Shown: piece by piece, positions 54,157 to 62,209 of the stretch | Layout of the letters: each line of letters begins with the position of its first letter | How positions within the stretch are numbered: the stretch's first letter is position 1 | Assembly (NCBI RefSeq): GCF_001661915.1 | Contig: NZ_LYWY01000034.1 | Coordinates: 1 to 64,000, forward strand | Direction: 5' to 3' | Length of the DNA stretch: 64,000 nucleotides | Source: Croceicoccus pelagius | GTDB taxonomy: Bacteria > Pseudomonadota > Alphaproteobacteria > Sphingomonadales > Sphingomonadaceae | The notes under the pieces: generated by a model | The model's database searches: none | Seen by the model: only the letters and a program-made list of their open reading frames with translations | Told to the model about the DNA's origin: nothing | Translations under genes and position numbers: made by a program

Positions 54157-55137
54157 ATGATGCCTCAAACTGCCAGCCATCCCCGCGCGAGGGTTGCCGT
54201 CCTGATTTCGGGCACCGGATCGAACATGGCCGCGCTGCTTTATGCCAGCCGCCGCGACGATTGCCCCTACGAAATCGTGCTTGTCGCATCGAACGATCCC
54301 GAGGCAAAGGGGCTGCTGCTGGCCGAGGCAGAGGGCGTTGCCACTTTCGCCTTGCCGCACAAGGGCATGAAGCGCGCCGAACACGACACTGCTATGGAAA
54401 AACAGGTGCTGGCATCGGGCGCGGAATATATCGCTCTGGCCGGTTACATGCGGATCCTCAGCCCCGAATTCGTATCCCGGTGGGAGGGGCGGATGCTCAA
54501 CATCCATCCCTCGCTGCTGCCGAAATACAAGGGTCTCGACACCCATGCCCGCGCGATCGAGGCGGGCGATAGCCATGCGGGCTGTTCGGTTCATCTCGTG
54601 ACGGCGGAACTCGATGACGGGCCGGTTCTGGGCCAGACGCAGGTCGCGATCATGCCCGGCGACACGCCCGATACGCTGGCAGGCCGCGTGCTCTATGCCG
54701 AACACCAGCTCTATTCGCGGATGCTGGAGGAGCTGGTCTCGCGCCCCTACCGCGCCGACTGGCTGCTCGCGAAAGTGTCGGAACTGGCGCTGTCCCTGCC
54801 CGAGGCAGAGGCGCGCGAAAGCCACGGCGCGCCCGGATGGCGCACCGGCGGCAAGAGCGGCAAGTTTTTTGCCCATTTCAACGACCAGCATCACGGCGAA
54901 CCGCATGTAGCGGTGCTGGTGAAGACCGACGGGCCGGACGAACTGGCCGCGCTGGTAGAGCGTGATCCCGACATCTGGTTCCGCCCCGCCTATTACGGGG
55001 CCAGCGGCTGGGCCGGCCTCATCCTCAACCGCCCGGGTGTGGACTGGGATCACGTGCGTTCGTGGCTGGAGCGCAGCTGGCGCACCGTTGCACCCAAGCG
55101 CCTTACCAGCCTGATCGACGCGGCCGACCAGTTCTGA
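54157..55137 (+). CDS. purN: PurN glycinamide-ribonucleotide formyltransferase fused to a MmcQ/YjbR-like domain
   Basis: Residues 1 to about 190 are a full PurN: VAVLISGTGSNMAALL, EIVLVASNDPEAKGL, LAGYMRILSPEFVSRW, NIHPSLLPKYKGLDTHARAI (catalytic N and H) and HLVTAELDDGPVLGQ. It transfers formyl from 10-formyl-THF to GAR. Without a stop, residues about 200-326 continue as a MmcQ/YjbR-like domain: LALSLPEAEARESHGAPGWR, GKSGKFFAHFND, DIWFRPAYYGASGWAGLIL and VRSWLERSWRTVAPKRL. In most genomes I know, these are separate proteins. Start ATG 54157 is chosen for an AAGGG box. The frame is intact through the junction. Confidence 0.9.
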   Translation: MMPQTASHPRARVAVLISGTGSNMAALLYASRRDDCPYEIVLVASNDPEAKGLLLAEAEGVATFALPHKGMKRAEHDTAMEKQVLASGAEYIALAGYMRILSPEFVSRWEGRMLNIHPSLLPKYKGLDTHARAIEAGDSHAGCSVHLVTAELDDGPVLGQTQVAIMPGDTPDTLAGRVLYAEHQLYSRMLEELVSRPYRADWLLAKVSELALSLPEAEARESHGAPGWRTGGKSGKFFAHFNDQHHGEPHVAVLVKTDGPDELAALVERDPDIWFRPAYYGASGWAGLILNRPGVDWDHVRSWLERSWRTVAPKRLTSLIDAADQF

Positions 55138-55161
55138 TCGGCCGCGCCGGTTCCTAATCGC

Positions 55162-55413
55162 TCAGGCTGCAGTCTTTTCCCTCGCGATCAGCGCCGCGAC
55201 TTCGTCGAGAAGCCGCAGACGTTCCTTCTTGAGTTCTTCGGCGCGTTCGTCCGACGCTGCCTCGACCTCCGCCTCGATCCGGTGGATGTCGCGATTGACC
55301 GTGTGATAGCGCACCGAAAGGTTCGCGAAATGCGCGTTGTGCAGCTTCAGCTTGTGCAGGATTTCGTGGTCTTCGGGAAACTCTGCGCCGAGCTCGTGCG
55401 GGGTATTCGACAT
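55162..55413 (-). CDS. YdcH/DUF465 family protein
   Basis: A small helical protein of 83 residues, starting at ATG 55413 with GGAGGA just upstream. It shows the DUF465 pattern (FPEDHEILHKLKLHNAHFAN, then VNRDIHRIEAEVEAASDE and LKKERLRLLDEVAALI): two helices forming a coiled coil. Its function is not established. The long frame upstream of this ATG overlaps the lipoprotein gene in another frame and is not coding. Confidence 0.85.
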   Translation of the reverse strand: MSNTPHELGAEFPEDHEILHKLKLHNAHFANLSVRYHTVNRDIHRIEAEVEAASDERAEELKKERLRLLDEVAALIAREKTAA

Positions 55414-55508
55414 CGGTCCTCCATCCATCTCGAGTTGATGAAAGGATGATGCGCCGCTTGCAGGGCACGCTCCTTGCGCGCGATCAAATGACCGGCGAAA
55501 AAAGTGCC

Positions 55509-56195
55509 TCAGCCGATTTCCTCTATCCTGCAGGTCATCTCCGCTTCGCCCGGCGGCGTGAACATTGCGTCGTCGCCCTTGGTGAACAACGTCGAGGCCT
55601 GACCCTCCCAGGCGCCTTCGTATCTCGCACCAGAACCGCTGGGGACTTGCACCAACGCCAGCGAACGGTCGAGCCATTGCAGGAAAACCACGCCCGGGTC
55701 GGCCTGGATGAAGGTGGCCGAAATGCCAAAGTCCGCGCCGTCGCAGGCAAGCGCCAGCGGACCGTTGGAGATGCCCTTCTCGTCCTCTTGGCGGCTGTCG
55801 TAGAAACCCTGCCGTAGCTCGTGGATGCGCTGGGCATAGCTGGTCGTCACGCACTGCAGTTTGTTTGTCGCCTTCCAGCAATCGTCACGCCCGCCGATCC
55901 AGCCGCGCTGCATCGTGGTAAGCTCCTGCAGCCGCTCTTCCGATGCATAAGTGCCGGTTTCGGCGAGCGAATAGACGCGCTGCAACTCGTTATCCATGCG
56001 CGCCAGCATCGGCGTGTTGCAGATCAGGTCGGTAATCTCGCCATCGGACATCTTGCAGTCGAAGCTGGGCGAAGTCGGTGTGTCGACCGGTGAGGCGGCC
56101 GCCGTTTCTGCACCTTCTTGGGCGGCATCATCGGACTGGTCGCCGCATCCGGCCAAGGCCAGCGCGGCAAGCGGAGCGAACTTCAGATAACCCAT
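55509..56195 (-). CDS. Lipoprotein with LprI-like and MliC-like lysozyme-inhibitor domains
   Basis: Outer-membrane or periplasmic lipoprotein of 228 residues. It has a signal with lipobox LAGC and an N-terminal LprI/DUF1311-type domain with its Cys pattern (SFDCKMSDGEITDLIC, RDDCWKA, QCVTTSYAQRIHEL). The C-terminal domain is MliC-like (LALACDGADFGISATFIQAD, STLFTKGDDAMFTPPG, MTCRI). Both families bind and block lysozymes in the envelope. Start is the second ATG of a pair (56195), best spaced from AGGAGG. The combination suggests protection against host or self lysozyme, for instance the GH24 enzyme in this window; that link is inference. Confidence 0.85.
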   Translation of the reverse strand: MGYLKFAPLAALALAGCGDQSDDAAQEGAETAAASPVDTPTSPSFDCKMSDGEITDLICNTPMLARMDNELQRVYSLAETGTYASEERLQELTTMQRGWIGGRDDCWKATNKLQCVTTSYAQRIHELRQGFYDSRQEDEKGISNGPLALACDGADFGISATFIQADPGVVFLQWLDRSLALVQVPSGSGARYEGAWEGQASTLFTKGDDAMFTPPGEAEMTCRIEEIG

Positions 56196-56215
56196 CATGT
56201 CCTCCTACCCGGCAG

Positions 56216-56470
56216 TCATTCCGCCCTGGCAGCGAGCCAGCGCAATGCACCGTAATTGATGAGGATTCCCATAACGCACAGCACCGTCACCAGTATGACC
56301 TGCCCGTCAGGCACATAAGGCACCAGCAGGCTCCACGGCAGGGACAGCAGCATCGCGAAAGTGGATCGCAGGAGGCCGGACAGACCGAGAGCGAATGCCT
56401 GATCGAACCACGGTGCAGCTCAGGCCAGCAGACCGACGAGCAAGTAGAACACGGCCAATCGCGTAATCAT
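56216..56470 (-). pseudogene. Small membrane protein gene with one in-frame TGA
   Basis: From ATG 56470 the frame reads MITRLAVFYLLVGLLA, hits TGA at 56420-56422 (codon 17), then continues without further stops through AAPWFDQAFALGLSGLLRST, PWSLLVPYVPDGQVIL and INYGALRWLAARAE to TGA 56216. Read through, this is an 84-residue protein with three hydrophobic segments. The rest looks fully preserved, so the stop is recent, a sequencing error, or recoded. No selenocysteine signature is evident. It sits directly upstream of the lysozyme-inhibitor lipoprotein, 20 bases away. Confidence 0.6.
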
Positions 56471-56527
56471 GTCTGATCCCCCTCGGGTCCGAAGGGTCGC
56501 GATTTGTGCGAATCATGCAAGAAAAAA

Positions 56528-56558
56528 GGCCGCCCCCGCGACGGGGACGGCCTTTTTT
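56528..56558 (-). terminator. Bidirectional Rho-independent terminator after ndk
   Basis: Arms GGCCG-CCCC and GGGG-CGGCC (56528-56552) pair around GCGAC and are flanked by A6 on one side and T6 on the other, so the hairpin can stop transcription in either direction. It lies 28 bases beyond the ndk stop. Confidence 0.85.
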
Positions 56559-56585
56559 GTCAGGATAACCTGCTTGCCGCAGCGA

Positions 56586-57008
56586 TCAGCCGACGATTTC
56601 TTCCGGCTTGAAGAAGAAATCGATCTCGATCTTGGCATTTTCTTCGCTGTCCGAACCGTGGACCGAGTTCGCTTCGATCGATTCGGCGAATTCCTTGCGG
56701 ATGGTGCCTTCGGCAGCGTCGGCCGGGTTGGTGGCGCCCATGACGTCGCGGTTGCGCTTAACGGCATCTTCGCCTTCGAGAACCTGCACGACGACCGGGC
56801 CGCTGATCATGAATTCGACCAGTTCACCGAAAAAGGGGCGTTCCTTGTGGACCGCGTAGAAGCCTTCGGCCTGCTCGCGGGTCATGTGGATGCGCTTCGA
56901 GGCAACGACGCGAAGGCCCGCATCTTCCAGCTTCTTGGTTACGGCGCCGGTCAGGTTGCGACGGGTGGCGTCGGGCTTGATGATCGAAAAGGTGCGGGTA
57001 GCCGCCAT
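56586..57008 (-). CDS. ndk: Nucleoside-diphosphate kinase
   Basis: Equalises nucleoside triphosphate pools by passing the gamma phosphate through a His. The 140-residue protein has [55 protein letters not shown] and the active-site NSVHGSDS (His117). Length and motifs are standard. It ends at a strong bidirectional terminator. Confidence 0.97.
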   Translation of the reverse strand: MAATRTFSIIKPDATRRNLTGAVTKKLEDAGLRVVASKRIHMTREQAEGFYAVHKERPFFGELVEFMISGPVVVQVLEGEDAVKRNRDVMGATNPADAAEGTIRKEFAESIEANSVHGSDSEENAKIEIDFFFKPEEIVG

Positions 57009-57150
57009 GGTCTTGATCCTCGGTATGGATAAAATTGAAACAGGAAAATCGCGCGCAAAGGCGCGTTGCGCGCGCCCCTAGCGCCGCTGGGCGCGCGGCA
57101 CAACCCTTCTCGCAGGTCGGGCTTTAGCCTTCGCGCAGGTCGGGCGTAAG

Positions 57151-57648
57151 TTAGAGACCGCGCCCGGCGGTCAGCTGCACGGTGGTCGGGCTATCGTCCC
57201 CGTTGGCGACCACATTGAATTCACGGCCGTCGGCGGTCTTGCCGGAAACGATCCTCAACGCGTCGGTCGAAACCTCGGTCTCGATCTCGTAACCGGCCGC
57301 CCTGGCCTTGTCCTTGTACCAGCCGACGATCTTTTCAGGCGCGTCGCCGCTTTCCATGGATACAAGCGCACCTGCCGCTTCGCCCATCCCCACGTTCGAG
57401 GCACTGGTGACCTTTGCCCCCGGATAGACGGCAAGGCCATCTGGCAGGTCGGGCTTCACATTCGCACCAGTATCGACGGTGACTTCACCGTCCTCACCAT
57501 TGAGGCGCACGTTGGTTTGCTCGCCGTTCTCGGAAATCTCGTAAGCGACTTCGCCATCCTCGGTCTGCATCGTGCCTTCGCGCTCCGACCCGCAGGCGGA
57601 AAGGGCAAGGACAGCAGCCGGGGCAAGCAAGACGCTGGCAAGACGCAT
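57151..57648 (-). CDS. Putative lipoprotein
   Basis: From ATG 57648 (GGAG box 6 bases upstream, better placed than for ATG 57660) the product is 165 residues with a lipobox signal (VLALSAC). The mature part starts acidic (EREGTMQTEDGEVAYEISEN), includes GLAVYPGAKVTSASNVGMGE and a C-terminal half with EKIVGWYKDKARAAGYEIET, resembling small periplasmic lipoproteins whose 'YPGA' motif recurs in many bacteria. Function unknown. It follows holC by 20 bases, probably in the pepA-holC operon. A pair of direct repeats (CGCAGGTCGGGC) lies just downstream near 57110-57146. Confidence 0.7.
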   Translation of the reverse strand: MRLASVLLAPAAVLALSACGSEREGTMQTEDGEVAYEISENGEQTNVRLNGEDGEVTVDTGANVKPDLPDGLAVYPGAKVTSASNVGMGEAAGALVSMESGDAPEKIVGWYKDKARAAGYEIETEVSTDALRIVSGKTADGREFNVVANGDDSPTTVQLTAGRGL

Positions 57649-57668
57649 CGGTTTCTCCATTATCAGTT

Positions 57669-58103
57669 TCAGGGTCCCTCGACCCAGCGGCCGTCGGCCT
57701 GTTTCCAGTAACGCCGCTCGACGTTATCGCGCTCTCCCAACGCGCGCCATGCCCCGCGTGCGCCGTCAATGGTGCTTGCGTCGAAGAACAGGAACGCCCG
57801 GTCGAATTCCAGCGCATCGTCACGCCAGATTCCGTCCGCGAGCGCCACAAGGCGCGCACCGTTAATCGGGACGGTCATTTCGGGGGAAAGCAGCACGGGC
57901 TGCATGTCCGCGCCGGGCTGCCCGACCTCCCCATTGGCGAGGAAACCGGGGTTGGCCCACATGGCGTCGGACAATGCGGTGCGGGCTGCTTCATCCTCGC
58001 AGACGACGAACATGCGCTGTCCGCCCTGCAAGGCCTTTCCCGCGATCAGCGCCAGCGCCTGCGGCGCGGGATCGCGGGTCAGGTGATAGAAATCGACGCG
58101 CAC
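57669..58103 (-). CDS. holC: DNA polymerase III chi subunit
   Basis: Part of the clamp loader; chi links the loader to single-strand-binding protein. The 144-residue product begins VDFYHLTRDP and has ALIAGKALQGGQRMFVVCED, FLANGEVGQPGADMQPVLLS, FDRAFLFFDASTIDGARGAW and RYWKQADGRWVEGP, the family's closing segment. Normal length. It is 11 bases after pepA, an order conserved in proteobacteria. Confidence 0.93.
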   Translation of the reverse strand: MRVDFYHLTRDPAPQALALIAGKALQGGQRMFVVCEDEAARTALSDAMWANPGFLANGEVGQPGADMQPVLLSPEMTVPINGARLVALADGIWRDDALEFDRAFLFFDASTIDGARGAWRALGERDNVERRYWKQADGRWVEGP

Positions 58104-58114
58104 CGGTCAGCCGA

Positions 58115-59572
58115 TCAGGCTTCGGACGTATCCCGGATAAAGCGGTCGAGAACGCGCACGCCGAAACCGGTCGCGCCCTTGTCCCAAGTGGCACCGGCCT
58201 TGTCGGCCCATGCCATGCCCGCGATGTCGAGGTGTGCCCAGGGGGTGCCGTCCTCGATGAAACGCTGCAGGAACTGCGCCGCCGTGATCGAGCCGCCCCA
58301 GCGCGGGCCGACGTTCTTCATGTCGGCGATCTGGCTGTCGATCAGCTTGTCGTAGGCAGGCGAAAGCGGGAAGCGCCACAGCTTGTCGCCGCTGGTCTGG
58401 CCCGCCTTGAACAAGGCATCGGCAAGATCGTCGTCGTTCGAGAACATGCCGGCGTTTTCATGGCCGAGCGCGACCACCATCGCGCCTGTCAGCGTAGCGA
58501 GGTCGACGATGCGTTCGGGCTCGAACGTCTGCTGCACCCAGGTCAGCGCGTCGCACAGCACAAGGCGGCCTTCGGCGTCGGTGTTGATGACTTCGATCGT
58601 CTGGCCCGACATCGACGTGACGACGTCGCCGGGACGCTGGGCGTTGCCGTCGGGCATGTTCTCGGCAAGGCCGCAGATTCCCACGACGTTCGCCTTGGCC
58701 TTGCGTGTGGCAAGCGCGAGCATGGCCCCTGCCACGGCGCCAGCGCCGCCCATGTCCCATTTCATGTCTTCCATGCCGCCAGCCGGCTTGATCGAGATAC
58801 CGCCGGTGTCGAACGTCACGCCCTTGCCGACGAACGCAGTCGGCTTGTCGCTGCCGCCGCCGTTCCAGTGCATGGCGAGAATGCGGCTCGGACGGGCCGA
58901 ACCCTGACCGACGCCCAGCAGCGCGCCCATGCCCAGCTTTTCCATCTCTGCAACGTCGAGCACGGTGATTTCGACGCCGGTGCCTTCAAGGCGCGCCTTG
59001 CAGCGGGCGACGAAGCTTTCGGGATAGATGATGTTGCCGGGTTCCGAAACGAGTTCGCGCGTGAACTCGACGCCGAGCGCGACAGCGGCGGCATCGTCCC
59101 AAGCCGCTTCGCTGCCTTCGGGCGCATTGACGGCGACCACTTCTTTCAAGGTCGGCTTCTGCTCCTCCTTGAGGCGGGTCCGATAGGTGTCGATGCGCCA
59201 TGCACGCAGGCGGGCGCCCATCAGGACGGCGGCTGCGCCTTCGGCATCGAGGCCGCTGTCGGCGAAATCGATGGCAATTGCGCCCTCGCCCGAGGTGATG
59301 AACTTTGCGGTCAGGCCAGCGCCGGCCTTTTCGAGGTTGGCGAGGCGTTCGGCCGAGCTCGGCTGGCCAGCGCCCGAAAGCGCGATGCGGCGGACCTTGC
59401 CGTCGACTTCAGCAAAGCCGTCGAACTGCTGGCCGGGCTTGCCCGAAAAGCGCGAGGCGGATGCCCCTTCGGTCACGGTGGCCGGCAGGCCTGCGGGCAG
59501 CGCATCCTGCGCGACGATCTGGGCGACGACGCGGACTTCTGCGGGCAGTTCGGAGGCGAAACGGATGTTCAT
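58115..59572 (-). CDS. pepA: Leucyl aminopeptidase (M17, cytosol aminopeptidase)
   Basis: Removes N-terminal residues from peptides; a two-metal enzyme forming hexamers. The C-terminal catalytic domain has FVGKGVTFDTGGISIKP (Lys and Asp ligands), MKWDMGGAGAVAGAM, GLAENMPDGNAQRPGD, the signature NTDAEGRLVL and HLDIAGMAWA. The N-terminal domain is more variable. In some bacteria PepA also acts as a DNA-binding regulator; no evidence here. 485 residues, complete. Divergent from lptD. Confidence 0.96.
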   Translation of the reverse strand: MNIRFASELPAEVRVVAQIVAQDALPAGLPATVTEGASASRFSGKPGQQFDGFAEVDGKVRRIALSGAGQPSSAERLANLEKAGAGLTAKFITSGEGAIAIDFADSGLDAEGAAAVLMGARLRAWRIDTYRTRLKEEQKPTLKEVVAVNAPEGSEAAWDDAAAVALGVEFTRELVSEPGNIIYPESFVARCKARLEGTGVEITVLDVAEMEKLGMGALLGVGQGSARPSRILAMHWNGGGSDKPTAFVGKGVTFDTGGISIKPAGGMEDMKWDMGGAGAVAGAMLALATRKAKANVVGICGLAENMPDGNAQRPGDVVTSMSGQTIEVINTDAEGRLVLCDALTWVQQTFEPERIVDLATLTGAMVVALGHENAGMFSNDDDLADALFKAGQTSGDKLWRFPLSPAYDKLIDSQIADMKNVGPRWGGSITAAQFLQRFIEDGTPWAHLDIAGMAWADKAGATWDKGATGFGVRVLDRFIRDTSEA

Positions 59573-59700
59573 GAAGGCTCCTGCTTTGTCTTTTTATCGA
59601 GAGCAGCGAAAGGGGGGGACGCGCCGAGCGGGGGTCACGACGCGGGATATGCCGCTCTATCGGCGTTGCAGTTAGGCATGAGCGGTGCAATAGGCAAGCC

Positions 59701-62079
59701 ATGCCGCCCGGATCGCAGAGTGCCCAGATGACCGTTCCGACTGCCGATTCGGAATCCGCCAATACGCTGCGGAGCGCGAACGTCCCACGCCGCCACGGCT
59801 TGCTCGCAGCCAGTGCTCTGACCGCCGCCGCCCTTCTCGCCGTCCCGGCCCATGCACAGGAAGTCGGCGAGGATACCGCGCGCGAGCCGGATTATTTCTG
59901 GAACGGCGGTGAAAACCCAGAACCTGACCCCGCTCCGCCCTTCCGTATCGAGGAAGCGGACGAGGCTGGCGCAATCGCGTTCGAGGCCGACGAACTCGGA
60001 TATGAAAACGGCACCGAGACCGTCATCGCAAGTGGCGACGTCGTCTTAAGGCGCGGCAACCAGCAGCTGGAAGCCAACGAGATCCGCTGGGACCGCGAAA
60101 GCGGGCTGATCGTGGCAAGCGGCAATGTGCGCCTGCGCGATGAAACCGCGAACACGATCTACACCGACCGGCTGGAACTGACCGACGAACTGCGTGCAGG
60201 CGCAATGGAAAACTTGCTTCTCGTCCTAGACGAAGGGGCAAGGCTTGCCGCCCGCAAGGGTACGCGCAACGAGGACGGGACCGTCCGCCTCGACTATGCC
60301 GCCTACAGCCCGTGCCGCGTCGAGACGCCCGAAGGCTGCCCACGCGATCCCAGCTGGCGCATCGTCGCCAAGCAGGTGAACTTCGATCCCGAGAGCCAGA
60401 CCGTACGGTTCAAGGGCGCGAAGCTGGAACTGTTCGGCGCGCCGATCCTGCCGCTGATGGGCATCACCATCCGTACCGACGGCCAGCCGGTCTCCGGCCT
60501 CAAGACGCCCAACTTGCGCTTTTCGGAATCGAACGGCATCGAGGTGATGGGCGAATACTACTGGCGTCTCGCCCCGAACCGAGAAATGACGCTGGGGGCC
60601 AGCGTCTATTCCGATGTCGCGCCGCTGCTGTCGGCAAGCTACTCCGCTTTGACAGAGCACGGAGCGTATCAGGTCACCGGCTATGCGACGAACAGCTCGC
60701 GCATCCCCATTGGCGGCGATGCCAGCGACGTTCTGCCCGGGTCGGAAGAATCGGTGCGCGGCTATTTCGACGCCAACGGCCGGTTCCAGCTGGACGAGAA
60801 CTGGTCCGTCACCGGATCGGTCCGCCTTGCCAGCGACCGCACGTTCCTGCGCCGCTACGACATCAGCCGCGACGACCGCCTTCGCTCGATGATCAACGTC
60901 GAGCGGATTGACGACGACAGCTACCTTTCGATCGCGGGTTGGGCGACGCAGACGCTGCGCACGGGCGAGGAGCAGGGGCTGGTGCCTTTCGCCATGCCGC
61001 TGGTCGACTATCGTCGCCGGCTGTCCGATCCGGTGCTGGGTGGCAAGATCATGCTGCAGGCCAACACCCTGATGCTGGAACGCAGCGACGGGCAGGATAC
61101 GCAGCGCGCCTTTACCCGCGCGGAATGGAGCCTGCGCACGCTGACCGGCATGGGGCAGGAAGTGACCTTCACCGCCCTTGCCCGCGGCGATGTCTATCAC
61201 ACCGACGAAACTGCGCTGACCAGCGTCGACTTCTATCGCGGCAACGAAGGGTGGGAGACCCGCGCCATGGCCATCGGTGCCGTGGACGTGAAGTGGCCGC
61301 TCGTCGGCGGCGTCTTCGGCGGAACCCAGGTGCTGACCCCGCGCGTCCAGTTCGTCGCCAGCCCGCCGATCCGCAATCTCTCGATCCCGAACGAGGATGC
61401 GCGCGCGGTCGATCTGGAGGATTCAAACCTCTTCGCGCTCAACCGCTTCCCCGGATACGACCGGGTTGAGGACGGCGCTCGGGTCACATACGGCTTCGAC
61501 TGGCGCTGGACCGCGCCGGGCTGGCGCATCAACACGACGTTGGGCCAGTCCTATCGCCTGTCCAACCAGTCCGACATCCTGCCCGACGGCACGGGCCTCA
61601 CATCGCGTACGTCCGACGTCGTGGGCCGCAGCGAAGTGCGTTTCCGCGATTTCGTCTCGTTCACGCACCGCTTCCGGCTGGACAAGGACAACCTCGCCGT
61701 CCGCCGTAACGAGTTCGACGTCGCTGTCGGCAGCCGCAAGACTTATATCGAGGCAGGCTACTTGCGCCTCGACCGCAACATTCCAGATACGCTGGAAGAC
61801 CTTGGTGACCGCGAGGAACTGCGCCTTGCAGGCCGTGTCGCCTTTGCCAACTACTGGTCGCTGTTCGGTTCGACCGTCGTGAACCTCACCGACCGCGAGG
61901 AAGATCCCTCGTTCACGTCGGACGGTTTCGATCCGTTGCGCACGCGTCTCGGCGTTGCCTATGACGATGAATGCATGTCGATCGCCCTGACATGGCGGCG
62001 AGACAGCTTCACGACGGGCGATGCGCGCAAGGGCAATACTTTCCTGTTCCGTTTCAGCCTCAAGGGTCTTGGCCTTTAA
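59701..62079 (+). CDS. lptD: LPS-assembly protein LptD
   Basis: Outer-membrane barrel that inserts lipopolysaccharide into the outer leaflet with LptE. It has an Arg-rich n-region and a signal (LLAASALTAAALLAVPAHA). The N-terminal OstA/LptA-like domain follows (FEADELGYENGTETVIASGD, VVLRRGNQQLEANEIRWD, IVASGNVRL) and then the long C-terminal barrel. Two Cys (SPCRVE and EGCPRD) lie near the domain boundary. At 792 residues it has usual length. ATG 59701 is the first start; ATG 59728 is possible. Followed by surA, which folds such barrels, and pdxA, a widely conserved order. Confidence 0.95.
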   Translation: MPPGSQSAQMTVPTADSESANTLRSANVPRRHGLLAASALTAAALLAVPAHAQEVGEDTAREPDYFWNGGENPEPDPAPPFRIEEADEAGAIAFEADELGYENGTETVIASGDVVLRRGNQQLEANEIRWDRESGLIVASGNVRLRDETANTIYTDRLELTDELRAGAMENLLLVLDEGARLAARKGTRNEDGTVRLDYAAYSPCRVETPEGCPRDPSWRIVAKQVNFDPESQTVRFKGAKLELFGAPILPLMGITIRTDGQPVSGLKTPNLRFSESNGIEVMGEYYWRLAPNREMTLGASVYSDVAPLLSASYSALTEHGAYQVTGYATNSSRIPIGGDASDVLPGSEESVRGYFDANGRFQLDENWSVTGSVRLASDRTFLRRYDISRDDRLRSMINVERIDDDSYLSIAGWATQTLRTGEEQGLVPFAMPLVDYRRRLSDPVLGGKIMLQANTLMLERSDGQDTQRAFTRAEWSLRTLTGMGQEVTFTALARGDVYHTDETALTSVDFYRGNEGWETRAMAIGAVDVKWPLVGGVFGGTQVLTPRVQFVASPPIRNLSIPNEDARAVDLEDSNLFALNRFPGYDRVEDGARVTYGFDWRWTAPGWRINTTLGQSYRLSNQSDILPDGTGLTSRTSDVVGRSEVRFRDFVSFTHRFRLDKDNLAVRRNEFDVAVGSRKTYIEAGYLRLDRNIPDTLEDLGDREELRLAGRVAFANYWSLFGSTVVNLTDREEDPSFTSDGFDPLRTRLGVAYDDECMSIALTWRRDSFTTGDARKGNTFLFRFSLKGLGL

Positions 62080-62209
62080 GCCTTTTCCCCGCCTAGGAGA
62101 GGTCTTGTGTTGCCCTTCGAAGGCCATGACCCTAAACGCCTTGGCCGGATACAGGGGCATTTGGCGGCTCATCTATGGTTAAGCCGGGGCCGGCCATTGG
62201 CGCAGAGTA

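Noticed and set aside
56420-56422. Selenocysteine codon in the small membrane protein
   Set aside because: No redox motif surrounds it and no convincing SECIS-like hairpin follows; a nonsense mutation is simpler.
57974-59731. 585-codon plus-strand open frame
   Set aside because: Shadow of pepA and holC; no known domain.
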